From Rhizobium sp. S152 (lineage in GTDB: Bacteria > Pseudomonadota > Alphaproteobacteria > Rhizobiales > Rhizobiaceae): a stretch of 64,000 nucleotides of DNA. The notes below the pieces were generated by a model. It was not told the DNA's origin. It made no database searches and saw only the letters and a list, made by a program, of their open reading frames with translations. The stretch lies in assembly GCF_030380735.1 (NCBI RefSeq), contig NZ_JAUDRZ010000003.1:62001-126000 (forward strand), read 5' to 3'. Below are positions 25,672 to 35,241 of the stretch, in pieces. The position numbers and the translations under genes are program-made. Positions within the stretch are counted from its first letter, which is position 1; every line of letters begins with the position of its first letter.

Positions 25672-28136
25672 CAGCTGTATTTGAGAGTGGCGTAGACGCT
25701 GCGTCCCTCGCCCCAATAGCATCCGGTCGCGGCGATGCAGGTCGACACATATTTGCGGTCGAAAAGGTTGCTGACGTTGACCGAAGCCTTCAGGCCTTCA
25801 AGCTTCGGGTTGGTCTTGCCGAAGTCGTAACGCACGGCGGCATCGAAGACCGTATAGCTCGGGATGTCTAACGTATTGGCGTTGTCGCCGAATGTCTGGC
25901 CGGTATATCGTGCCCCTGCTCCCACGCTCAGGCCGTCCCAGTTGGTCGAACTCTGCAAAGCGTAGTCCAGCCAGATGGACGCCTGGTGGCGGGGAACGAA
26001 GGCGAAACGGTTGCCGCGGTTGGTCGTATCCTTGGTGATTTCGCTATCGGTGTATGCGTAGGACGCGATAACGGAAAAGCCGTCAGACAACTCGGCTTTG
26101 CCTTCCGCTTCGATGCCCCGCATGGTCACCTGGCCCGTTTGTACGCGTTGGCCGGAGTGATCTGGATCGGGCGTGAGAACGTTGTCCTGAACCAGATGGT
26201 ATGCCGAAAGCGTAAGGAAACTGTTCATCCCTTCCGGCTGGTACTTCACGCCCACCTCGTATTGTTCACCGAGCGTAGGGCTGAACGGGTTTCCTGCAAA
26301 GTCCGTCCCCGTTGCCGGGTTGAACGATGTCGAGTAGCCCGCGTAGGGTGAAATGCCGTTGTCGAAGTTGTAGACGATGCCCGTTTTCCAGGTAAAGCGT
26401 CCGTCATTCTGATCGATAGCCTTTATGCCGCCGCTGCTCATCGTCAGGGTTCTGGTATCTGTGTTCGCCCAGTCGTAGCGACCGCCAACGGAAAACGCGA
26501 ACCGATCCCATTCCACCTGATCTTGCGCGTAGATGCCGAGCTGGCTCCGGTGCTGGTTGGTGCGCGTGTCGATCGGCGGACGCGTAATGGCGCTCGCTCC
26601 GTAGACCGGATCGTAGCCATCGAACGGGATGAAGATCGGTGAAAGCGCGGACTCTTCGTAACGGCTGCTCTCATAGGAGTAGTCGAGCCCGAACAACGCA
26701 GTGTGCTCGAACTCGCCCGTGGAGAACTTGGCGATGGCCTGATTGTCGACGGTGACAGCGCGTGCGCTTTCCGGGAAAGCCCAGGCATAACGATAGAAAG
26801 CCGCTGGGTCACATGCACCAAGGCAATAAGGCTGGACGCGCTGGGTATCAGTTCCGACGTAGGAATAGCGGAGGTTCTGGCGCACGGTCCATGTGTCGTC
26901 GAACTCGTGTTCGAACTCATAGCCTACGGATGCCTGGTCGCTCTTGTAGTGATCGTAGCCGGGCTCTCCCGGAAAGGCTCCACGCGGCAGTTCCGGATAG
27001 ATCCCTGTGTAGAGGGTACCGTTTGCGGTAAGCGCCGGGGCGCCGCCGCCACCGGGCGAGTTGATCTTCTGATAGTCAGCATGGATAGTCAGAGATGTCG
27101 CTTCATCCGGCTTGATGGTGAAGGACGGCGCAATATAGGCCTTCCGTTCCTCGACGAAGTCATATTGCGTATCCGTCGCGCGGCCAACGCCCACGATGCG
27201 GTAAAGGAAGGCGTCATCGCCATTGACCGAGCCGCCGAGATCAAACGCCGTCTGGATGCGTTTGTCTGTCCCAACTTGCAGCTCAACCTCGTTCTTGGCG
27301 GTTGCGCTCGGTCGCTTCGACACCATGTTGATCAAGCCACCCGGCTCGCCTTGGCCATAAAGGACGGACGATGGGCCCTTGAGGACTTCCGCTCGCTCGA
27401 GGCTGTAGGGTTCCACGCGTGGCTGCGCATAGCCACGCGAGCCGAACGGCAAGCGAAGGCCGTCGAGATAACGCCCCGGGCGGAAACCGCGGATGGTGAA
27501 CCAGTCATAGCGCGAGTCATCGCCATACTGGCTGATGACGCCGGGCGTATAGCGCAGAGCCTGCGTCAGTGTCGCGGACCCTTGTGCCGTCATTTGATCC
27601 CTGGTGACGACATTGATGGCCTGCGGTGTTTCCTTGAGCGGCGTGTCGGTCTTCGTTCCGGTCGCGCTCTGCCTGGCGACAATGCCATCGACGGGGCCAA
27701 ATGCCTGTTCGCCGGCCACGGTGATCGGCTGAAGCATAGTCGATCCATCCGAGGGGGAGACACTCGCGCCACCCGCTGGATTGACCAGGACAACTGTATT
27801 TGCGGACGAGAAGCGATAGGAAAGCCCCGTTCCCGCCAGAAGCCGTGAGAGGCCGGCTTCCGCGGGCATGCTCCCCGACAGCCCCGATGTGCGCAGATTG
27901 CCTGGTAGCGCGCCGTCGAACACGACGTCCACGCCGGTGATCGACGAATATCGGACGAGCGCGGCCGACAGCGACTCTCCTGGAATCGAGAATTGATAGC
28001 TTCTGCTGGTGCTTTGGGCATGAAGTGTCGTCGCGGCGGTAAACGGGCATAAGACGACACACGTCGCCAGAAGAACCCCACGCACCATCTTCCGTTTGCT
28101 TCGACGATCTCTTCCGAAATAGTTCAACACAGACAC
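25668..28136 (-). CDS. TonB-dependent siderophore receptor with signalling domain
   Basis: Outer-membrane receptor, 822 residues from the GTG at 28136 (ATG at 28088 is an alternative directly before the signal peptide). The signal peptide ends at LHAQ. Residues about 50-115 are an STN signalling domain (FSIPGESLSAALVRYSSITGVDVVF). The plug follows (TDTPLKETPQAINVVTRDQM, LKGPSSVLYGQGEPGGLINMVSKRP) and then a barrel ending with the aromatic terminus YATLKYSW. The STN domain and the adjacent fecI/fecR genes show that substrate binding is signalled to the sigma factor. It resembles ferrichrome/ferrioxamine-type receptors. Confidence 0.93.
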   Translation of the reverse strand: MSVLNYFGRDRRSKRKMVRGVLLATCVVLCPFTAATTLHAQSTSRSYQFSIPGESLSAALVRYSSITGVDVVFDGALPGNLRTSGLSGSMPAEAGLSRLLAGTGLSYRFSSANTVVLVNPAGGASVSPSDGSTMLQPITVAGEQAFGPVDGIVARQSATGTKTDTPLKETPQAINVVTRDQMTAQGSATLTQALRYTPGVISQYGDDSRYDWFTIRGFRPGRYLDGLRLPFGSRGYAQPRVEPYSLERAEVLKGPSSVLYGQGEPGGLINMVSKRPSATAKNEVELQVGTDKRIQTAFDLGGSVNGDDAFLYRIVGVGRATDTQYDFVEERKAYIAPSFTIKPDEATSLTIHADYQKINSPGGGGAPALTANGTLYTGIYPELPRGAFPGEPGYDHYKSDQASVGYEFEHEFDDTWTVRQNLRYSYVGTDTQRVQPYCLGACDPAAFYRYAWAFPESARAVTVDNQAIAKFSTGEFEHTALFGLDYSYESSRYEESALSPIFIPFDGYDPVYGASAITRPPIDTRTNQHRSQLGIYAQDQVEWDRFAFSVGGRYDWANTDTRTLTMSSGGIKAIDQNDGRFTWKTGIVYNFDNGISPYAGYSTSFNPATGTDFAGNPFSPTLGEQYEVGVKYQPEGMNSFLTLSAYHLVQDNVLTPDPDHSGQRVQTGQVTMRGIEAEGKAELSDGFSVIASYAYTDSEITKDTTNRGNRFAFVPRHQASIWLDYALQSSTNWDGLSVGAGARYTGQTFGDNANTLDIPSYTVFDAAVRYDFGKTNPKLEGLKASVNVSNLFDRKYVSTCIAATGCYWGEGRSVYATLKYSW

Positions 28137-28234
28137 TCACGCCCCCTTGGAAACATAGTCAGACCCCGGCGATACGAGGCTTCGAAAGTGGGACGAGCGA
28201 GGCTGGAAAAAACCTGAGTAGATTTTGAAGTATT

Positions 28235-29176
28235 TTATCGCGGGTAGATGAGCGCCAGCCAGGGAGAATAGGTATCCACGCGGATCGGAAGACCGTTCTC
28301 CAGTGTCTGAAGGATATTTCCGGCCCGCCTGACATCGACGATCAGCGTGACCGGGCGCTTGGCAAGCGCGCTGGCCATGACGATCATTTTGCCACGACGC
28401 CATTTCGACAACGCTCGAACGGCGTCTTCCAGGGGCGTCGAAATGAAGACCAGCTTGCCGTCGCGCCAGGAAAGCCGAGATCCGACATCGATTTCGGACG
28501 GCGTGGAGATTCTGTCGTTGGCGAACACCACGGACTGACCCTCCTGCACGTCGAGAGCCTCGAAGGGCGAGGACACGCGGACTGAATGTTCGACGACGGC
28601 GACAACGATACGATCGTCTTCCTTCGCAACCGAGAACTGCGTTCCGAGAGCAACGGTGTTGAGTGACCCGGCATTGACGACAAAGGGACGAGAGCTGTCT
28701 GTTGCGACGGTGAAAAACGCCTCTCCATCGACGAGAGTGATGGCCCGCATCGTTGCGCTGTAGGCGAGAGAGATTGCAGAAGCCGTGGAGAGCTCTGCGA
28801 TCGATCCATCCGGCAGAGTGATCGTTCTGGTCTCACCTTTTCCCGTCCTGAAATCTGCGGGAACGGGGCGCAGATAGGCTGCCGTAGCCAAAGCGGACGA
28901 GGCGATGACCACGAAAGCGCTACCCGTCTTCAGCAGTTTTCGACGTGACAGTTGCGCCGATTCCGATTTATCCGGCACCATGCCGGCACCGAGCCAAAGT
29001 CGTTCAATGTCAGCATAGGCTGCAGCGTTCGACGAGTCCGCTTCCAGCCATGCCCTGAAGTCCGCAAGGTCATTCGGTGTCGCACTGTCATCCAGCAAGA
29101 GCGCAAACCACTCGGCAGCGCCTCTCGACGTGTCGACCGATGCTGGGGGTGATGATTTCCCGATGGGATCGTGCAT
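28235..29176 (-). CDS. fecR: FecR-type anti-sigma/sigma regulator
   Basis: Inner-membrane signal transducer between the receptor's STN domain and the FecI-type sigma factor, 313 residues. The N-terminal cytoplasmic domain (about 18-62: GAAEWFALLLDDSATPNDLADF) is of the DUF4880 type. One TM segment lies at about residues 80-100 (KLLKTGSAFVVIASSALATA). The periplasmic FecR domain (GETRTITLPDGSIAELSTASAI, LVDGEAFFTVATDSSRPFVV, VALGTQFSV) and the C-terminal STN-like part follow. It lies 49 bp after fecI and 98 bp before the receptor gene, the standard fecI-fecR-fecA order. Confidence 0.92.
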   Translation of the reverse strand: MHDPIGKSSPPASVDTSRGAAEWFALLLDDSATPNDLADFRAWLEADSSNAAAYADIERLWLGAGMVPDKSESAQLSRRKLLKTGSAFVVIASSALATAAYLRPVPADFRTGKGETRTITLPDGSIAELSTASAISLAYSATMRAITLVDGEAFFTVATDSSRPFVVNAGSLNTVALGTQFSVAKEDDRIVVAVVEHSVRVSSPFEALDVQEGQSVVFANDRISTPSEIDVGSRLSWRDGKLVFISTPLEDAVRALSKWRRGKMIVMASALAKRPVTLIVDVRRAGNILQTLENGLPIRVDTYSPWLALIYPR

Positions 29177-29225
29177 TTCTCTCGCGGTTCCCCAGCTGCC
29201 TGTGCGTTGATCCGACCGGCGGTGA

Positions 29226-29738
29226 TCAATCTTCTGACATCATCTCGCTTCGCAGACGTTCAAGCGCCACCACCATATGGCTGAAAACCGTCTTGGGGGA
29301 AATCCCGAGCTGAGTTCCAATGTCGGTATAGGTGAGGCCGTCGATGCGCGACATCAGGAACACTTGTCTGGCACGGGGCGGCATGTTGTCGATGATCGCC
29401 GAGATGCGACGCAGTTCATTGATGCCGATCGCAATCTGTTCCGCCGATGGCGACGGGTCGCATACAGCCTCCAATCCGTCGATACCGTCGACGAAAGGTG
29501 CTATTCTCTTTCGCCGCTGGTGGTCCAGAGCGAGATTTCGACCCGTCGTCATGAAGTAGCCGGCCAGGTCCGCGACCTCGCGCAGCAACCACCGTCGCTC
29601 CCAGAAACGAAGGAACGTATCTTGCAGCAGATCTGCGGTCGTCGCCGAGCATCTAACTCGTCGGTAGATCACAGCCGAAAGACGTGTGCGAACGTGGAGA
29701 AACGTGTCGAGAATTTCAGGAGGATGAGCGCGGGTCAT
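29226..29738 (-). CDS. fecI: ECF sigma factor, FecI type
   Basis: 170 residues. Region 2 (YRRVRCSATTADLLQDTFLRFWER) and region 4 (PPRARQVFLMSRIDGLTYTDIGTQLGIS) of an extracytoplasmic-function sigma factor of the iron-uptake group. It should direct transcription of the downstream receptor operon when FecR relays the siderophore signal. An IRO-box-like site at 29784-29798 upstream suggests that its own transcription is repressed by RirA under iron sufficiency. First gene of fecI-fecR-receptor-fhuD-fhuB. Confidence 0.93.
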   Translation of the reverse strand: MTRAHPPEILDTFLHVRTRLSAVIYRRVRCSATTADLLQDTFLRFWERRWLLREVADLAGYFMTTGRNLALDHQRRKRIAPFVDGIDGLEAVCDPSPSAEQIAIGINELRRISAIIDNMPPRARQVFLMSRIDGLTYTDIGTQLGISPKTVFSHMVVALERLRSEMMSED

Positions 29739-29783
29739 AAGATGCTGCTAGCATTCGGGAGCAGATGGGTGCAATATTAAAGC

Positions 29784-29798
29784 TGATTATAAAAATCA
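29784..29798. promoter_or_regulatory. IRO-box-like site (RirA) before fecI
   Basis: TGATTATAAAAATCA fits the rhizobial IRO-box pattern TGA-N9-TCA, with the wider inverted ends TGATT and AATCA. It lies 46 bp upstream of the fecI start codon in an AT-rich stretch suited to a promoter. By family knowledge RirA represses iron-uptake genes at such sites when iron is sufficient. The pattern is short, so context carries much of the support. Confidence 0.55.
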
Positions 29799-29806
29799 TA
29801 TTTTTT

Positions 29807-29840
29807 GCGCGCGGCTCTTTTGTCACAAGAGCCAGCGCGC
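29807..29840. repeat. GC-rich imperfect hairpin
   Basis: GCGCGCGGCTCTT and AAGAGCCAGCGCGC form a 13-bp stem with a single bulged A and a loop of about 7 bases. T or A runs lie only on the fecI-proximal side (29801-29806), so it is not an ordinary terminator for either flanking gene. Possible readings are a transcript-end relic or a structured leader. Confidence 0.5.
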
Positions 29841-30146
29841 CGTGATGTTTATCAAAACAATATCGAGATCACCTTACCTTTTCCGACAGAAACTGTGGTG
29901 TGCCGAAGCAAATCCCGCAGGCTATCGAAGCTGCACGGTGAAATCGCACATCGTCTGCGACGGAGATTTGCCACTAGCGGTCAGACAATAGTTCAGTTTT
30001 TTCAAATGTCAGCGGTCGACTTTGAATGTCGATCGGCCCTAGCCCGCAACGTTTCTTAACGTGATGACACACGCTTCCGCGCCGTGATCGCTACCGTCCA
30101 ATCCGCATCATCCGCTCTTTTCGCGGATCAAACGGAAGGTCGTTTC

Positions 30147-31376
30147 ATGGGTCGGATATATTGGTCAGTCTTGTTGCCGGCGCAGCCCGTCGTTGGCGCG
30201 CTTTGTTTCTGGCTTACCTTCTTCGCGGCCTGTCAGTCGGCCGAGCAATTGCCTGTTAGCGTGGTGATCGCCAAAGAGGATGCGGTGACGCGGACTATTC
30301 CTGTCGTCGGCTCGCTTGTGGCCCGCGAGGAAGTGCAGGTTTATCCGCTCATCGAGGGGCCGGCGATCGAGCAGGTTCTCGTCGAAGTCGGGCAGACGAT
30401 CCAGAAGGGCGAGCCGCTCGCCCGGTTCGACACCACCCAAGCGCGCATGCTTCTCGAAAAGAATTCGGTGAGCATGTCGCGCGCCCGCGCCGCGGTCGCC
30501 GTGGAGGAAAGCAAGCTCGAGGTAGCCGACGTCAAGCTCAAGGAAGCGTTGAAGGTCGTCGAGCGCAACCGGGCTCTTCAGCCCAAGGGAGCCGTATCGA
30601 CGCAGGTTCTGGAGGAGTATGAGAATGCCTATGCCCGGGCCGTGGCGGAACGCGCGCTCGCGCAGCAATCACTCGTTCTTGCCGGTGCCGATGCGGCACT
30701 GATCGGGCGGGAGCGCAAGGAGATCGAGCTAACGATCGAGCGCAGCACCGTGAGAGCACCCGAGAGCGGGCTGGTGCTCCGGCGTGCCGCCCGCGTCGGA
30801 GCCATGACAGCCGACACGAGCGGCCCGCTCTTTGTGATCGCTCGGGATGCTTCTATCGAGTTTGTCGCGCAGGTGACGGAGACGAGCTTCGTGCAATTGC
30901 GCGAAGGCATGCGCGCCGACATCTCGGTGGCCGGGCATGATGGAACGATTAGCGGTGTATTGCGATTGAACGCGGCCGAACTGGATCCGATGACGCGAAG
31001 CGGTGAGGTTCGTATCGCGCTGGACGACGCAGAGGGTCTCAAGCCCGGCATGTTTGCCCGTGGGATCGTGCAGGCGTCGACGCGCCGCAACATCGTTCTG
31101 CCCGGCAGCGCGGTCAGGACCGCGAGCGGCGCAAGCAGCGTTTTCATCGTCGAGAACGAAGCCGTCGTCCTGCGTGGGGTCACGCTCGGCGCGCGGCAGG
31201 ACGGTGTCGTCGAGATCGTCGACGGCATCCGCGACGGCGACATGGTCGTGCTGAAGTCGGGCGGGCTTCTCAAGGTCGACGAGAAGGTCAAGCCAGTCGT
31301 CGCGACATCCGGTGACTTGCTCGCCAATCGTCTCGCATCCTCGCTTATGCTCCGATCGATGGAGATAGCCCGATGA
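30147..31376 (+). CDS. RND efflux periplasmic adaptor (membrane fusion) protein
   Basis: Connects the inner-membrane RND pump to an outer-membrane channel. About 409 residues from the ATG at 30147. The signal sequence ends with a lipobox-like FFAAC (Cys29), so it is probably lipid-anchored. A biotinyl/lipoyl-like domain (EEVQVYPLIEGPAIEQVLVEVGQ), a coiled-coil hairpin (about 95-190, rich in Arg, Glu and Ala) and beta-barrel/MP domains (VRAPESGLVLRRAARVG, VAGHDGTISGVLRL) follow in order. The end overlaps the pump gene by 4 bp. Confidence 0.9.
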   Translation: MGRIYWSVLLPAQPVVGALCFWLTFFAACQSAEQLPVSVVIAKEDAVTRTIPVVGSLVAREEVQVYPLIEGPAIEQVLVEVGQTIQKGEPLARFDTTQARMLLEKNSVSMSRARAAVAVEESKLEVADVKLKEALKVVERNRALQPKGAVSTQVLEEYENAYARAVAERALAQQSLVLAGADAALIGRERKEIELTIERSTVRAPESGLVLRRAARVGAMTADTSGPLFVIARDASIEFVAQVTETSFVQLREGMRADISVAGHDGTISGVLRLNAAELDPMTRSGEVRIALDDAEGLKPGMFARGIVQASTRRNIVLPGSAVRTASGASSVFIVENEAVVLRGVTLGARQDGVVEIVDGIRDGDMVVLKSGGLLKVDEKVKPVVATSGDLLANRLASSLMLRSMEIAR

Positions 31377-34300
31377 ATGGCAATATATCCGCCTGGGCGA
31401 TACGCAATCCGCTCCCGTCGATCCTGCTCTTTGTCATCCTGACGGCAGCGGGCCTTTACAGCTTCGTGAAGTTGCCCGTTACCTATTTCCCGACGATCAT
31501 CACACCGGCGGTCAAGGTCACCGTTGAGCAATCCGGCGCAACGGCCGCCGAACTGGAGATCGAAGTTACACGGCTGGTGGAGAACGCCATCGCATCGCTC
31601 CCCGCCATCAAGGAGTTGCAATCCACGATCGGCGAGGGGCGTTCGGTTACGAATGTTGAATTCGAGCTTGGTCTCGTCTCGCCCGAGCGGGCCATGGCCG
31701 ATGTTCGCGATGCCGTTGCCCGCATCCGCGGCGACCTACCCGGAACGATCGACGAGCCGGTGATCGAGCGCATCGAGGAAGAGGCCCAGTCCGTCGTTAC
31801 CTATTCGGTCGCGAGCCGCGGTATGACGGTCGCCGAGCTTTCCTGGTTCGTCGATGACGTTATTACCCGCGAACTGCAGGGCCTTTCCGGCGTTGGGCGT
31901 GTCGAACGGATCAGTGGTGCCGATCGGGAAATCCATGTGGCACTCGACCCGGACCGGTTGCAAGCCTTGTCCCTGTCGGCAAGCAAGGTCAACGAGGCGA
32001 TTGTGGGCAGCCAACTCGATCGCTCGGGCGGTCGCAGCGACATGGAAGGGCGCGAGCAGGTGCTGACAACCTCTGCCGCTGCCAAGACCGTTGCCGCGCT
32101 TGCCGAGCAGCGACTGTCCCTCGATGGTGAGACTTCCGTGCGCCTTGCGGATATCGCCAAGGTTCAAGACACCATTGCCGAAGCCCGGACATTCGCAACG
32201 TTGAACGGCCAGGATATCGTCGGTTTTTCAATCTATCGATCGCAGGGCGCAAGCGACGTAACCGTTGCGGCGGCGGTCGCAGGCGCCGTGAAAGGGCTCG
32301 CTGCAGGCCATCCCGACCTGCGTTTCACCCTCGCCGACGATGGTGTCGCCTATACGGCTGGAAACTATCGCTCGGCAATGAACACCCTGTTCGAAGGAGC
32401 GGCCCTTTCAATCGTCGTTGTCTTTCTTTTTCTGCGGGATTGGAGAGCAACGCTGGTGGCCGCAGTGGCGTTGCCACTGTCGATCATTCCGACATTCCTT
32501 GCGATGGACCTCCTTGGTTTTTCGCTTAACATCCTCAGCCTTCTCGCCATCACGCTCGTGACGGGGATTCTGGTCGATGACGCGATCGTCGAGATCGAAA
32601 ATGTCGTGCGCCACCGCAACAGCGGCAAGTCGGCCTACAGGGCGGCGCTCGATGCCTCCGACGAGATCGGCCTTGCAGTCATCGCCATCTCGGCGACGAT
32701 CATCGCCGTGTTCGCGCCGGTCGGACTGATGGGCGGCGTGATCGGGCTCTATTTTCGGGAATTCGGCCTTACGGTCGCCGTCGCCGTATTCTTTTCCCTG
32801 CTGGTCGCGCGATTGATCACGCCGATCATGGCGGCGTATGTGATGACAGCCTCGCCACCCGTCGGGGAAAAAAGGGGGCGGCTGTCTGTCGCCTATGACA
32901 CCATTTTGCGCGCGACATTGCGATGGAAATGGGCAACGGCCGGCTCCGCGCTCGGCCTTTTCATACTCGCCATGTTTTCGCTTGCCTCGATGCCGACAGC
33001 CTTCTTGCCCGCTGAAGACATCGGTCGCTTGACGCTGACGGTCGAATTGCCGCCCGGGGCGACGCTCGATGAAACACGCGCCGTAACGGATCGCATTTCG
33101 GTGATGGCTGGCAGGATGCCGGAGGTCGAGGGCGTATTGGCCCGCGCAGGGGTGAGCATGACTGGCCAGGAGGATGTGCGTTACGGCATCATATCCATCG
33201 ACCTCACGCCAAAGGAAAGCCGTGACCGTTCGTCCTTCGCCATCGAGGCCGAATTGGAGACGCTGCTCTCGGGGATCGAGGATGCCCGTCTTCGGTTTCT
33301 CAATGACCGCGGCGGGCGTGATGTCACTTTCTCCGTGCTGGGTGGCGACGGCGATGCGGTCCAGTCCGCAGCCAACAGGATCATGGCGGAGATGGCCAGG
33401 GAGGGCAGCTTTGTCGATCCGGCCGGCGATAGCGTTGCCACGCGGCCGGAACTTCGTATGATTGTCGATGGTGACAGGGCGACGACGCTCGGCGTCTCGA
33501 CCGCTGCGATTGCCAGCACCATGCGAATATCGACGATTGGCGACGTGGATCCGCAACTAGCCAACTATATCGACGGTGCCCGCCAGATCCCGATTCGGGT
33601 CCTTCTGGAGCGATCCGCGCGCAGCCGTTTGCCGATCTTTCAGACGCTCAGCGTTCCCGCCGCCAGCGGTCGGCAGGTTCCTCTTTCCGCGGTCGCGGCA
33701 ATCAGTTTCGACGAGACAGTCGCCATGATCGAACGTTTCGACCGACAGCGGCGCATCGAGATTGGCGCCGATATGGCGGCGGGGCTGACTTCCGGCCAGG
33801 GGCTTCAACGTCTGCTTCGACTTGATAGTGTCAAGGCACTCCCCAAGGGTGTACGGGTCCAGGCAAGCGGCGAATCCGACACCGAAGGCGAGATATTCGA
33901 GAGCTTTGCCGTCGCCATGAGTGCGGGCATCATGCTGGTGCTGATCGTCCTGATTCTGCTTTTCCGCAGCATCTTGTCGCCCCTCACGATCCTGGCATCC
34001 CTGCCATTGTCGATCGGCGGCGTTGCGGCGGCGCTTCTTGCTTCCGGCAATGCCATTTCGCTGCCGGTCGTGATTGGTATCCTGATGCTGATGGGCATCG
34101 TGACCAAGAATGCCATCATGCTGGTGGATTTCGCTATCGAGCGGGAGGCGCACGGCCTCAACCGGATCGAGGCCGTGGTCGAGGCATGCCGCGAGCGTGC
34201 GCGCCCGATCATCATGACGACGCTCGCAATGGCCGGCGGGATGCTGCCGTCGGCATTCGGCTTGGGGGATGGCGGTGCATTCAGGGCGCCGATGGCTCTA

Positions 34301-34471
34301 TCGGTGATCGGTGGTCTTCTTGCCTCCACCGTCCTTTCATTGATCGTCATTCCCAGCTTGCACATGATCGTTTCGGGGCTCGCCGATCGCGTGAGCCGCG
34401 CCTTTAGACGCCTTGTGCAGGCGCCCGAAGCGGAGGCTGTCCGCCCCGACATTTTTCCCAGCGGTTCGTAA
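31373..34471 (+). CDS. RND-family efflux permease
   Basis: Proton-driven inner-membrane exporter of the AcrB/HAE1 type, 1032 residues, normal length. TM1 lies in the N-terminus (NPLPSILLFVILTAAGLYSF). The large periplasmic loops, a TM block with LVTGILVDDAIVEIENVVRHR (TM4 acidic residues) and the repeated second half with GIVTKNAIMLVDFAIERE are in the usual places. Substrates cannot be assigned. Operon: adaptor-pump, with 4-bp overlap. No TolC-like gene is present in this window. Confidence 0.92.
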   Translation: MNGNISAWAIRNPLPSILLFVILTAAGLYSFVKLPVTYFPTIITPAVKVTVEQSGATAAELEIEVTRLVENAIASLPAIKELQSTIGEGRSVTNVEFELGLVSPERAMADVRDAVARIRGDLPGTIDEPVIERIEEEAQSVVTYSVASRGMTVAELSWFVDDVITRELQGLSGVGRVERISGADREIHVALDPDRLQALSLSASKVNEAIVGSQLDRSGGRSDMEGREQVLTTSAAAKTVAALAEQRLSLDGETSVRLADIAKVQDTIAEARTFATLNGQDIVGFSIYRSQGASDVTVAAAVAGAVKGLAAGHPDLRFTLADDGVAYTAGNYRSAMNTLFEGAALSIVVVFLFLRDWRATLVAAVALPLSIIPTFLAMDLLGFSLNILSLLAITLVTGILVDDAIVEIENVVRHRNSGKSAYRAALDASDEIGLAVIAISATIIAVFAPVGLMGGVIGLYFREFGLTVAVAVFFSLLVARLITPIMAAYVMTASPPVGEKRGRLSVAYDTILRATLRWKWATAGSALGLFILAMFSLASMPTAFLPAEDIGRLTLTVELPPGATLDETRAVTDRISVMAGRMPEVEGVLARAGVSMTGQEDVRYGIISIDLTPKESRDRSSFAIEAELETLLSGIEDARLRFLNDRGGRDVTFSVLGGDGDAVQSAANRIMAEMAREGSFVDPAGDSVATRPELRMIVDGDRATTLGVSTAAIASTMRISTIGDVDPQLANYIDGARQIPIRVLLERSARSRLPIFQTLSVPAASGRQVPLSAVAAISFDETVAMIERFDRQRRIEIGADMAAGLTSGQGLQRLLRLDSVKALPKGVRVQASGESDTEGEIFESFAVAMSAGIMLVLIVLILLFRSILSPLTILASLPLSIGGVAAALLASGNAISLPVVIGILMLMGIVTKNAIMLVDFAIEREAHGLNRIEAVVEACRERARPIIMTTLAMAGGMLPSAFGLGDGGAFRAPMALSVIGGLLASTVLSLIVIPSLHMIVSGLADRVSRAFRRLVQAPEAEAVRPDIFPSGS

Positions 34472-34527
34472 CACAGGACAACACATCATCACGCCAAGGC
34501 CGCCTCGATCGTGGAAAAAAAACGACC

Positions 34528-35175
34528 ATGTCCACCAGTCGAGGTTCTGAAAACAATATGCAAGATGTCCGTGTGCCTTTTCTCCAGATCTATCGCATCA
34601 ACGCGTTGCGCGTCCTTGGCGCCGCCGCATTCGGCCTGCTCGCAGTCACCTCGCCACCCGTGATGCCCCTCTTCATCCGGACCATTCTCGAGGCCATGGG
34701 AACGCTGGCGATTTTTGTCGCCATTGTCGGCCGTTGCTGGTCGCTTTTCTATATCGGCGGCCGCAAGAATTCCGAACTCGTTGACTTCGGTCCCTATTCG
34801 ATCTGCCGCAATCCTCTCTATTTTTTCAGCTTGATCGGCATCGCCGGCATAGGCGCGCAGACGGGCAGCCTCGTGTGCATGGCCGTATTCGTGGTCGCGA
34901 CCTATCTCGCCTTCGACACGGCCATGCGTGGGGAGGAAGCCTATCTCGGCAGTCGGTATGGCGAGGCTTTCGACGACTACAAGCGGTCGGTGCCGCGGCT
35001 CCTTCCTGATCCCTCGCTGTGGCGGGAATGCGAGGACATCCCGCTTCGCTCCGTGCGCGCGGTCGGCAGCCTAAGGGACGGGATCGTGTTTCTCGGCGCT
35101 TGGCTGGCTATCGAGGTCGTACGCCTCGCTCAAGCATCGGGGCTGTTGCCCGTTTTTTGGACATTGCCTCTGTGA
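34528..35175 (+). CDS. Isoprenylcysteine carboxyl methyltransferase-like membrane protein
   Basis: 215 residues with four or five TM segments. The family's motifs are present: GPYSICRNPLYF (RNPLY) and EEAYLGSRYGEAFDDY near the C-terminal half, expected to bind S-adenosylmethionine. Bacterial members methylate unknown or lipid-like substrates; true prenyl-Cys methylation is unlikely. It sits 56 bp behind the RND pump and 66 bp before the response regulator. An inner ATG at 34558 is an alternative start. Its role in this efflux/envelope unit is unknown. Confidence 0.82.
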   Translation: MSTSRGSENNMQDVRVPFLQIYRINALRVLGAAAFGLLAVTSPPVMPLFIRTILEAMGTLAIFVAIVGRCWSLFYIGGRKNSELVDFGPYSICRNPLYFFSLIGIAGIGAQTGSLVCMAVFVVATYLAFDTAMRGEEAYLGSRYGEAFDDYKRSVPRLLPDPSLWRECEDIPLRSVRAVGSLRDGIVFLGAWLAIEVVRLAQASGLLPVFWTLPL

Positions 35176-35241
35176 CTTTCGTCTTCGCATCTTCTCAAGC
35201 CTCGCAACAAAATTTAATAAAGCGACACATCTTCCATCCGG

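Larger units (their letters stand above)
29739..30146. other. Divergent intergenic region, fecI to RND efflux genes
   Basis: About 400 bp without a convincing gene. It holds the IRO-box-like site and a long GC-rich hairpin described separately. An in-frame GTG at 30084 could extend the efflux protein but adds 21 residues in front of a good lipoprotein signal. The remainder shows nothing recognisable. Confidence 0.6.

Noticed and set aside
26703..27848. Long open frame (381 codons) on the plus strand
   Set aside because: It lies entirely opposite the TonB receptor gene, encodes no recognisable domain and follows from the high-G+C third codon positions of that gene.
32408..33556. Long open frame (382 codons) on the minus strand
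   Set aside because: Antisense to the RND pump gene, whose frame has clear family motifs; composition rich in Arg, Asp and His is typical of antisense translation.
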